Positions 1 to 14,953 of a stretch of 64,000 bases of DNA are shown here, one piece after another. The stretch is from Acorus gramineus (Eukaryota > Streptophyta > Magnoliopsida > Acorales > Acoraceae), in NCBI GenBank assembly GCA_030737835.1, contig CM060852.1, forward strand, positions 11,205,603 to 11,269,602. The letters run 5' to 3'. The notes beneath the pieces are model-generated. The model did no database searches, had not been told where the DNA came from, and saw only the letters and a list, made by a program, of their open reading frames with translations. The translations under genes were made by a program, and so were the position numbers. How positions within the stretch are numbered: position 1 is the first letter of the stretch; each line of letters starts with the position of its first letter.

Positions 1-118
1 GTTTCAGTCAAACTCCCATTTTTTTCTCCTTCTTTTGGTTAAAAGAATTTGCTTTGCATTTTGCGTAAGTAGTTGGTTTGTGTTCAAAGAGAGGAAGTTT
101 TTAAGGCTTGTTTGTGTG

Positions 119-2986
119 ATGGGTGTGGACGATAACGACGATTCGATGTCTGGTCAGGTAGGCGGATCAGAAATGAAGGCCAATTCCGCGAATGTCATCG
201 AACATTTCTTCGGTGCAGGTTGGGATCCGGTCCTTTCAGCTCAAGATGGTGTTGTTGATTTCAATGGCCCTCCTTACAACGTAGCCATGCTTGATAGCTC
301 CCACGCTGTTCGGTATTTATCTGATGCTTCGAGGCTCTCAAGCTTCGGCAGTGGCAGTTTTTCCTCTGTGATGATGAGTTCCTTTACGTTGTACAACAAT
401 AACGAGAATGTTCATTCAGTTTGTTGTCCTTCTGATTATGGTGCATGCTATGATTGTGAAAATGAAACGAAGTTGAGGAGTGTGATCATAAACACTGAAG
501 AAGGGCATGAAGGGACAAATATATGCGTGGTCGCACCTGATCAGGAGGCTCATATGACCTCAGAAGACCGGATTTCAGGTTCTTTGTCTAAAGGAAAGAA
601 GAAAAGATGCACGCCCGAGTGTGAGTCCATTGACTCCCCACTTCAATTCACCAAAATTCAGGTATATTAAAAACATGTCTCTTGACAAGGCGGTATATCT
701 GATTTTCTTGTACTTTATCTAGTTTTTTGAAAATGGATGATTGTAATCTGTTTAAAAATTGTTCAACAGCAGAAGAATAATTCATACGAGGCTGTCAAAG
801 CCCAAAACGCGAAGGTCGAGAAAAAACCAAAGTGGGATCAGAGTCCGAGTGTTAATACTTGCAAGGCAGGTGGTAAACAAGCCAAAGATCAGTCTGAAAA
901 TGGGGATGCTCCAAAAGAAGATTACATCCATGTCCGAGCTAGGCGGGGTCAGGCCACTAATAGCCACAGCCTTGCAGAAAGAGTAAAATTTGATTTTCTC
1001 TAAGGGCCAATTTAGCGTTTCTTCTTATGCTCCTTCTACCGGAACACCCAAATGAATAACATTTGGAATCCTCCATTCTTGTGGTCATTCATGGGCATCT
1101 TAGGCAACATTTTCTTCACTCCTTATTTCCATGGCATATGGCAGAATTGGATTCCTAGGAAGGAAAAATTCTCCTTCTTGACTAGTGTTGCTTATGTTCT
1201 TACAGTAAAATATTAATGCTGGCTCACAGGTGAGAAGAGAGAAGATTAGCGAAAGAATGAGGTTTCTTCAAGATCTTGTTCCGGGGTGTAATAAGGTAGT
1301 CTATGACTATCAGAACCTATATGAGATTCAGTATATAATATAAGTTCTATTCAATTCCACATTGTGATTTTTGTACTTTCCAACCATACTAGATTACTGG
1401 CAAAGCAGTGATGCTTGATGAGATCATCAATTATGTACAGTCTCTGCAACGACAAGTCGAGGTAGGATCTTTTGTTAATCATCTCCTCTTCCTTCTCTTG
1501 TTTGTAATTGTAATTTGAAGCTATTGATTGACTCACTAGCTTCTCTAAACCAAGATCACTCATATATTGAAACTCTCATTGCATTTACTGTTTTCCCGTA
1601 CAAGTTCCTTTCAATGAAGCTTGCTGCAGTGAACCCCGAGCTGAACTTCGACATTGAACAGATCCTTACAAAAGATGTAAGATCCATATGCTTGTATAAA
1701 TACAAACAAATTTCAAGAGAACGCGTTCTTATGGAAATCACTACGATACTTTGTTTTTAGTGATCAGTGTTCATTGCTAGACTTCTTACAAGATTTGTCT
1801 TGGCTAATTGAGCTATAGATTTTCAACTCAAGAGGTGGAGGTGTTGAGGGACAAGGCGAGCTCCAAACCATGCAGAATTCAGTAGAAATGCTGGGGAATG
1901 TAATCTCACAGTTTCCTCCCATGGCTCAGGTAACTGATACTACATTTGCAAGTCCTGTATATTAGTATATATGTGTTTGTTCTTTTACCCCCCGTATGGC
2001 ATGGAACATAAGACAAGAATAATGAAGAATAGATGAGAATAGCTAAAAAAAGTTGTTTGTTTTGATAGAATAAACCCGATAGTTATGTCTGGATAAGCTA
2101 GAATAAGGCCTGATAACTATTCTTAAGAAATTGTGGAATTGCTTATCAAGGCTTATCTATGCCAATGGATAAAAATACCCTTCTCTGTCATTTTAAAAAA
2201 ATTATCTCACCTAACAGACTCACACAGATTCCAAAAACTGTCACATCTATCAAATCAATCATATATCTCTCACACTATTCCCAGGGGGTATAATTGTCAT
2301 TTAAAAAATCATAAACTCTTATTCATCCCTTATCAACCATTTATCATCACTTTATCCAAGGTGAATCAAACAACAAAAAAGTCATTTTTACGTTTCCCAA
2401 TAAGAATAACAAAAAAGACAACCAAACAAAAAGTTGCTTATTCAGCCTTGATTGTTATCTATCCCAGTATAGCTATCGGGAGCGAATAACCTAATGTGAC
2501 ACCCCATACGGGGGGTTAGAATTTGTGATGTCGTATTTGTTGGTAAAAACAATGTTTTCTAGTTTTAAAAATCAAGATAAAATAAACTCAAAAAGACAAG
2601 TTAGGAAGTCTGATAGATATGCTGGATGGAGGCATGCAATTGTGCTTCCTAAAAAGCAGATTCAGAAAAATGTTTTCAGAAAACCAAATGCATTTTTCCA
2701 ATGTGGGACTAAATAAAAACCAAATTGAGAAGGAATGAAAACATCACAACCAAAAATTTGAAATCACCTTATTTTCTATCAGTTCCATCAGGCATCGAGC
2801 ATGTGGGATGACGGGCTTCAGAGTGTACTTCAAGTGGATTACATACCATACGCACCCCTCGACCGTCTAGAGATTAATGGTACAAGAACAGAAGCTTATG
2901 CATGATCAATGTGAGGCTGGCATTGCGATGTTAGTTTCTTGAGCTGACTCTTCATCTTTGCAGGTTCCATGAAAGCTGAGACATGA
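119..2986 (+). CDS. bHLH transcription factor, subgroup XII (bHLH49/62/77/78, CIB-like)
   Basis: Eight exons by my splicing: 119-661, 770-982, 1230-1295, 1393-1461, 1605-1676, 1819-1929, 2783-2879 and 2964-2986, giving 397 aa. The bHLH domain spans about residues 238-315. Its basic region carries the His-Glu-Arg pattern ([13 protein letters not shown]) expected of E-box/G-box binders, followed by the loop (PGCNKITGKA) and helix 2 ([15 protein letters not shown]). A basic patch (KGKKKR) near residue 155 may be a nuclear signal. The conserved stretch before the domain ([18 protein letters not shown]) and the C-terminal MKAE-type ending are typical of the subgroup with CIB1, bHLH62 and bHLH77, which act in light, growth and flowering control. 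I chose ATG 119 because the reading frame upstream has no other ATG. If intron 7 is retained the protein ends at 2905. Exon 2 has a CAGCAG acceptor that may be used alternatively. The exact ortholog is not resolved. Confidence 0.88.
2075..2480. mobile_element. MITE in bHLH intron 6
   Basis: The ends are imperfect inverted repeats: CCCGATAGTTATGTCTGG on the left and, as reverse complement on the right, CCCGATAGCTATACTGGG. It encodes nothing, since the small open frame inside is not gene-like. It lies wholly inside intron 6 (1930-2782) of the bHLH gene and accounts for about half of that intron. Inner segments (GTTTCCCAATAAGAATAAC followed by an ACCAAACAAAAA stretch) recur in elements near 22906-23210 and 56011-56454, so it belongs to a dispersed family. 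I saw no clear target duplication. Confidence 0.65.
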
Positions 2987-3690
2987 ACATCAGAGAATGG
3001 AGTGCTTTGACTACCAGTGAATGATTTGTTTTGTTGAAACTCAAAATGCTGATTGTGCAGGTTCACAGGCTATAACCGTTTTGTTCTTCGACGTTTTAGA
3101 AGGAGAAATAACTAGGTATATAGAAGCAGGCCATGTATATTAGGGGATCATAGGTATTTGATTGGTGGATTAAAGAAGGATTATTGTTTTTATGTGTGGA
3201 AAGTTTAATGTGATTCATTTGTTGGGCGTCTTGACTTTTATATTCGCGAGTCCTAATTCAAAAGAAGAGAAGAACAAAGTGAAGGTTTGAAGAGTGCATG
3301 TGTTTGTTTAGTTGTAGAGTGCTGAAACACGCAGTCCCTTTTTACAGCCTGTTTTGCAGTTCATACGCTATGATAACATAGTATATATTGTACTAATGTA
3401 TTATCATATTGTATATTGCACTATAGTCCGTTTTTTTTTCCATTTTTTCACCATAAAAAAAAATATGCATTAATGTATCTTAATATATACTTTATTTCAT
3501 ATAATAGCATGTATTTCAAAGGGTGAGGGTATAATTTTATATAAAAAAAGAAAAATGGAATGGATTGCAATTGGGGCTACGTGTATCTTTTTCCTTAGTT
3601 GTATTGTCTCTCATATTATGGATCACATTTCATGAACCACCTATGGCCTTTTGGTTGCTCGATTGCAAAACTGATTTTATAGGAATCTAA
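2987..3690. other. 3' UTR and intergenic AT-rich DNA
   Basis: The bHLH 3' UTR probably runs to about 3250. From about 3360 to 3500 the sequence is AT-rich, with short palindromic pieces of a CTATGATAAC...AGTATAT type and an ACCATAAAAAAAAA stretch. These reappear, partly in reverse orientation, at about 43240-43345, 44930-45050 and 63780-63960. No gene is visible. Confidence 0.5.
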
Positions 3691-4101
3691 GGGTGTGTTT
3701 GATTGCGCGATTACGTTGCGATTGCAGGAAGTTGCGTTTACAATCGTGCAATCAAACAGTTTTACTGTAGCAGCTTCCTGCACACAGATTTCAGACAAAT
3801 AGTGTCCAAAAGCTGCGATTTCAAAAAGCTGAGAAAATGAGCTTTCTGCGGAATCAGTTTTGCAATTGCAGATTCCTGCAGAATCAGTTTTGCAATCGCG
3901 CAACCAAACGCACCCTAAGTTTTAAAACTGATTATGCAGAAAGCTTTCCTCCTCTGGTTTTTGAAAATCGCAGTTTTTGAGCATTATTTACCTGAAATCT
4001 GTGTGTGTATGAAACTGTTACAGTGAAATTATTTGGTTATAAGATTGCAGAAGCAACTTCCTGTAATCTTAAAAGTTACGCAATCGCAACCAAACGCACC
4101 C
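3691..4101. mobile_element. Inverted pair of Tourist-like MITEs
   Basis: Three terminal signatures are visible. GGGTGTGTTTGATTGCGCG starts at 3691, and the inverted ends CAACCAAACGCACCC finish at 3915 and 4101. Each is bordered by TAA, the target trinucleotide expected for PIF/Harbinger (Tourist) elements. The first unit, 3691-3915, is a complete 225-bp MITE. The second, 3916-4101, reads as a near full-length copy of the same family in opposite orientation, sharing inner pieces such as CACAGATTTCAG and AAGCTTTCTGC. Together they form a large palindrome. Confidence 0.72.
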
Positions 4102-4319
4102 TAAAATCTTATTCAATGGTGCAATGATACACTTAGTCCATTTTTCAGCCTTGTCTGTAGTTCAAAAGCAATCCTCCAACAACTTGTACATTGCGATATA
4201 TATATTATGCTATTGTAGTGCATACTATACTACTACAGCAGTGCATGAATGTATCTCACTATGAATTTAATTTGTTGTGACAATATATGTTTCAATAGAC
4301 CAGCATATATTAAAAAAAA

Positions 4320-4781
4320 GGAAAAAATTCATATAACCCCCTGTAAACCGACTAAAATCCATATAATCTCCTGACTTTTCTTAAAATCCATATAACCCTT
4401 TGAAAACACCTAGTAAATCTAAATAACCACTTAGAATAAAATTTACATTTTCATATGATGAATATTTTATTAAAATTATGTTTGGTTAACTTGATAGAAA
4501 GTACAATATGTCAGAAAAATCATATAATGTGTTAAAAATATAGAAAATCTTCTATAAATAACAATTTTACTCTTTCAGATAGGGTTTTATAATATGTTCA
4601 AAGAGGGTAAAATCATCATTTTCATATGATTTTTCGTATTTTTAACACATTATAGTGATTTTTTAGTATATTGTGTCTTTAGTGAGGGTTAATCAAATTA
4701 AATATTCGTATGGATTTTAAGAAAAGTCAGGGAGTTATATGGATTTTAGTTAGATTTCAGGGGGTTGTATAGATTTTTCCC
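4320..4781. mobile_element. Mutator-type MITE, copy A
   Basis: The left end reads GGAAAAAATTCATATAACCC and the right end, as reverse complement, GGGAAAAATCTATACAACCC. The inside is also arranged symmetrically. It is clearly homologous along its length to 56516-57029 and, in the terminal parts, to 55667-55954. The superfamily call rests on the 9-bp target duplication of the 55667 copy. The left boundary falls in an A-run, so its own duplication cannot be read. It has no coding capacity. Confidence 0.7.
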
Positions 4782-6183
4782 TGACAAAAAATAATAAGAG
4801 CTAATGTTTCACCATTGCTTTCCATCTTGAGTTTTTTTTTTCCATAAAAGCATCTCCAATCACACTTTCTAAATATTTCTTACATTTGAGCCAACATAGA
4901 ATGTATTCTTCAACCTTGCTCTTTCAATAACTAATAACTCTTTACATAATTTTTTATTAATAAAGCCTGATGTGGGGCACACTGTGGATCCACCAAAAGA
5001 GTTGTTGAGAGTATTTAATTCATAAAGTGTGATGTGAAGCTCACGCAATAGGGAGTCAAGTTTCACTCCAATAGGGAGACTTCGGCCATGTTTATTGCAG
5101 CTTAAATTTACATATTAGATTATAATTTATAGATTATAACTTTTCTAATAAGTTGTAGACATGTTTTTTGTAACTGTTTAAAAACAGTAAATAAGCAGCA
5201 GTTGATGTTTGTTTAATAAGTTGTAAAACAACTTTTTGTTCTACAATTACCAAAAATACCCCTACATTGTAGAAGTAAAAAATTGATTTATATTTGATGA
5301 AATAAGTTGATTTTTACATATAAAATTAATTTTGTAAATATTTATAAGAAAATTAAATTAACATAAATAATATTTCAAAATCACTAAAATAATTTTCAAA
5401 TATCAATTCTAGAATTTTTATAAATTAAGTGACAAATGGAATTATAAAAAAATATCAATAGTGTATTTTTTTGTAATAGTAAAAAAATTGAGAAAATGAA
5501 ATGTGGTTTAATGATTTTTTATGTAATAGTAAAAAAATAGATACATATTATTAGAAGAAAAAAAGATTAAGGGCACGAGTGTCCAAAATAAAAAAGTTTA
5601 ATGTATTTTATAAGTTATCATCTCAAAAGCATCTCTTTCGGAGTTTAGAAATTATGACTTTTTTAATCTGTTTTTTAATTAAATAAGTTCTAATAAATTT
5701 AAACAAACATGTAACAATTGTTTATTTTAAAAAAAAAGCTACAATCTGCAGCTTATAAGTTTTAATAAATATATACTTCATCATTGAAGAATGCTCAGCT
5801 CTAAAATAAATATAGAGAGCCCATTAGAACTATTTTTTTTTTTTTTTTTCATCTCAAATATGACTCGGGAGGCTCAACTCTAATAGCATTAGAGATCTCC
5901 AACAGATTTAACAATGAAAAATATTGGGGAGTATATTGGGAGCTGACACGTGATCATCTCGATATTCTTTGAGAGGGAGATCATTGAAAAATAATACAGG
6001 AATAGAACAAAGGGAGATTCCATGGTTTGATAAGATATTGCTTATGTCCTTAACATCATCACCGATTCAATCCCCGTTTGTATTCCTTATGAAAATCAAA
6101 TTTGAACCAAATTCATTTCCAAACTTTAACATTTCATTATACATTCCAAAAGACATGATTTTCAACTTTTATGTATAATAAAT
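4782..6183. other. Gene-free AT-rich interval
   Basis: No credible gene is visible. From about 5090 to 5770 there is a suspected degraded element: a GTTTATTGCAGCTTAAAT-like left side and a CTGCAGCTTATAAGTTTTAAT right side face each other around an AT-rich core. The ends are too decayed to bound. A CACGTG core lies at about 5946-5951 with no gene start close by. The short open frames here show no family signature. Confidence 0.4.
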
Positions 6184-7014
6184 GGTGAATGGAATGCCCC
6201 TTGACTAACAGCCCAAAATATTTTTTAATTTTTTACCCCTGATTTTTTATAATATCACAAATACCTCTTGTAGACATAATTATAAAATATAAAAATATAA
6301 TATGATACATACAGAAATTATACACATAGTTACATATATTTAATAGTTATCTACAACAAACGTTCAACGTACACAAAGATGATTCAACACAAAATGGTTA
6401 TAGATATAATATATTAATGAATTGTAAGTTATGTCATTTTTTATCTATAAGTATATTCAATGTACGCAAAATGGTTAAAGACACATTCTCAAAATGTCGT
6501 TAAAATAGATTCATCAACTGTTATTGATCTATGTTACCTAGTCAAACATATGTTTCTTATAACGAACATGAGATAATAAGTTGCACGACACGAAACACTT
6601 CTCTACAAAGTAATAAATCAGTGTCAATGCAAATAATTGTTAAGGACAAGATTATCCGCTTCACTAATAATTTTATCTTTATACTTATGCATGTAGTGGG
6701 TTATAAAAACCAATCGATCATCTTCCTTAGCTTACATGGATAGGAGTTAAAAAGACAAGTTCACATATACAGAATGATATATCTGTAAATATATACAGAG
6801 TTTCCGTTACAACTAGTTGAACATATTATGTAACTGCACATAATATAACTGTAAACTGAAAAAATAAGGTGGTTGTAGTTTATATATCAAGTATGATGTG
6901 ACACTGATCATGGATAAAAAAAAAATGGGATTAGATTGTAGGGGTAATAAAAAAAAAGTTCAGGGGTAGAAAAAAAATAAGACTATTGGTCAAGGGGCAT
7001 TTAAGCAATTCACC
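6184..7014. mobile_element. 831-bp non-coding element with ~60-bp inverted ends
   Basis: The left end (GGTGAATGGAATGCCCCTTG) and the right end (reverse complement GGTGAATTGCTTAAATGCCC then CTTGACCAATAG) match as inverted repeats. The match continues through a TTTTTTACCCCTGA-type block on both sides, about 60-70 bp in all with small gaps. The interior is AT-rich and has no convincing reading frame. No perfect target duplication is visible, so the superfamily is left open. Confidence 0.65.
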
Positions 7015-7157
7015 ATGGAAAGAATCAATATCTAAAAAAACTCATTTTCAACTTTTAAGTGGAAGTTAATTTTCAAAATCACTTGGATAAGACCTCATTT
7101 AGATATGGGTTTGGTGAGGTTTAAATAAAAGATTCCCAAACACATACACATTTTCAC

Positions 7158-7383
7158 GTCCGTTTGGCTGAGGTGTTAGGGAGTGGTGGTGTTAGTGAAC
7201 ACCAGCGGACGCAACCTCGGACACAAACACATTTTTGGTGGTGGCAACGATGAACCAAATACCCCCTGTTGTATTCACATTTTCCTCATTTTTTTTCTTG
7301 CATCGGTCAACTATCTGAAACACTGCTTCTCTCACTGCCTGTGTTAAAACACTGCAGGCACCCCATTTCTGAGCCAAACGGAC
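7158..7383. mobile_element. Short MITE with GTCCGTTTGGCT ends
   Basis: The ends GTCCGTTTGGCTGAG and (reverse complement of the right side) GTCCGTTTGGCTCAG are inverted over about 13-15 bp and enclose 226 bp. The interior contains a GCGGACGCA motif that also occurs in the possible MITE at 57701-57900. There is no gene. A minus-strand open frame inside it is only a by-product. Confidence 0.55.
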
Positions 7384-7886
7384 TTAGTGTGACTTTTCAA
7401 ACATCCACTCGTTGTTTAGGTAAAAAAGTTTAAAGACTGAAAAAGTGAACAAAATAATTCTTTTGTAACATTTTAATCTCAAATTCTAACGCTAGCTCAA
7501 ATTCATTTTGACATGGGATCATACCATACCAACACTACTTACCCTTGTACTTTTCTTTATTGATAATTTCAAATTTTCTAATATCCCATGTGAACAGGCT
7601 GCCTGACAAAATCTCTTCAGTAAACAGAGGTACCTCTACTGTTCTACCGACTTAGCTATTAGTATTGCGTGACGGGCCCAACGGGCCGTACTGACCCTCG
7701 TATTGCGTGACGGGCCGGCAGCGTGGCCCGGAGGGGCACGGGCGGGCCCGTTTTACAACCCAGCCAGAGATATTACTGTACGGTCAAATCGTCAACGCGG
7801 ATATCCCGAGTAATTATCGTGACTAAAACAGACACCTCGGGAGACTGATTCGTCACGATTATTATTAGATTCGGAGAGCCTTTTAA
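7384..7886 (+). promoter_or_regulatory. Upstream region of proline iminopeptidase
   Basis: A short direct repeat (GTATTGCGTGACGGGCC) occurs at 7662-7678 and 7700-7716, inside a GC-rich island rich in GGGCCC/GGCCCG (site II-like TGGGCY cores). Such boxes are common upstream of widely expressed plant genes. TGACG within each repeat is a bZIP/TGA-type core. No clear TATA box is seen, which fits a housekeeping promoter. Assigning function to these motifs is inference. Confidence 0.4.
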
Positions 7887-13550
<5,664 letters not shown>

Positions 13551-14836
13551 GCCTCCCAAATTTGGCATGCAGGTCATGTTGCATCCCTCATAAGGTAAAA
13601 AGAATGAATAGATGGAGCCAACTTATACAATCCTTGCTCTTTGAAAACCCTGAGGAATGTCTTTCCCACGTCTTCAAACCAGAGACTCTTTTTTTTATTG
13701 GCTTGTTTTTGCTAGAGTAGAGGCTCCAGATGCTCTTCCTGTTCTGGATATTTATATATGGAGTAAACGCTCAAATTCGCAGTTGATGTTGGTGGGCTTC
13801 TCATTGTAGATTCCAATCATTTGCAATGTAGCATTTTTTATTATTATTATTCGTAAGGTCAAATCTTTTCCTATCAATATGCCGCAAGACTTAAACCCAA
13901 GTCCTTTTACAAAATAGGGGGTACATGTCCTATCATATTAAGAGGAAGTTCGGTAGTGCAATGTAGCATTGCGCCACTGCTAAACATTCTTTTGCTTGTT
14001 GTTTGACTGCTACTCTCATATGAATACGACGACTTTGCTATGATGGATGCCAATAAAATATTTGTCATTTGCCAAAGAATTTGAACATAGAAGAATCTAA
14101 GACCATCTTACAAGGGTGGATCAACCTGTGTTATCAATACCTGAGAAAAAGTAAACATTTTTTTAATGTAATTTTCCATATTTCTGGATGATTAATATTT
14201 CCCTGTAAATGCTATAAACTCCATGAATCCTACAGAATTATGTTGCTCAATCTAGAAATGCCAGTCATGCGAGTCCAAGTTCATATTATAAAATAAAAGA
14301 AAGGATACTAGCCAAAAAGCTAACTCCATGTATAGTGTGCCTCCAGCCAAAAAGCTAACTCGGGGTGGCTCTAGCCAGAAAGGTAACTCCATGTGGATTA
14401 ATGAAGTGTATACTATGCCTTTTTATTATTATTATTTATTATTTATGAAAATTAGTGTATTCAATTCATTTTTTTATATAAATATGTGTACTCCATCATT
14501 CCATCAATCTAATATACTTCATAAGTATCTGTTTCTAAAACGTAACTACTGTAGATAAGACTGCAAATAAAGTTTGTCCTTACTATATCCTAACCAAAAG
14601 GGTAAAGTAAAATAATTCCTCCCAAGATTTGTTATGTTCGACTCTTTATGCAAGTTATTGCATGATATTTATACTTCTATTGAATTTTGACCATGAAGAA
14701 TGGGACAAAACCACTGTCATTATGAAGTAGATTCTGAAGAACGGATGCACTATTTGATTAATATTAAAACAAAGAGAATTACAACTAAACCTTTCTCGGT
14801 ATTAGATTTATAGGAAACACTCCAATTTCCTTGTGC
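13551..14836. other. Interval between convergent genes
   Basis: The 3' end of the iminopeptidase transcript comes first, followed by AT-rich DNA. About 14311-14395 holds three imperfect copies of an AGCCAAAAAGCTAACTC-type unit. About 14420-14540 is an AT-rich block resembling others at 26345-26510 and 52250-52390. No gene, RNA gene or bounded transposon is recognised. Confidence 0.4.
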
Positions 14837-14935
14837 AAACAATCTCATAAAAAAACTGAACCCTCCTCACCCTTCAACCATTTCAAACAATCTCATAAAA
14901 AAAACTGAATCCCTCCTCTCCCTTTAACCATTTCA
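14837..14935. repeat. ~50-bp tandem duplication in a 3' UTR
   Basis: Two adjacent copies of about 49 bp (AACAATCTCATAAAAAAACT ... CAACCATTTCA) differ at a few positions. They lie just downstream of the stop codon of the minus-strand TPX2-related gene, so they fall in its probable 3' UTR. Confidence 0.65.
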
Positions 14936-14953
14936 AACCATCCAAACAATGAG

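Noticed and set aside
35..118. Upstream extension of the bHLH reading frame to position 35
   Set aside because: It begins with TTG, not ATG. The first ATG in frame is at 119 and gives a normal subgroup N-terminus.
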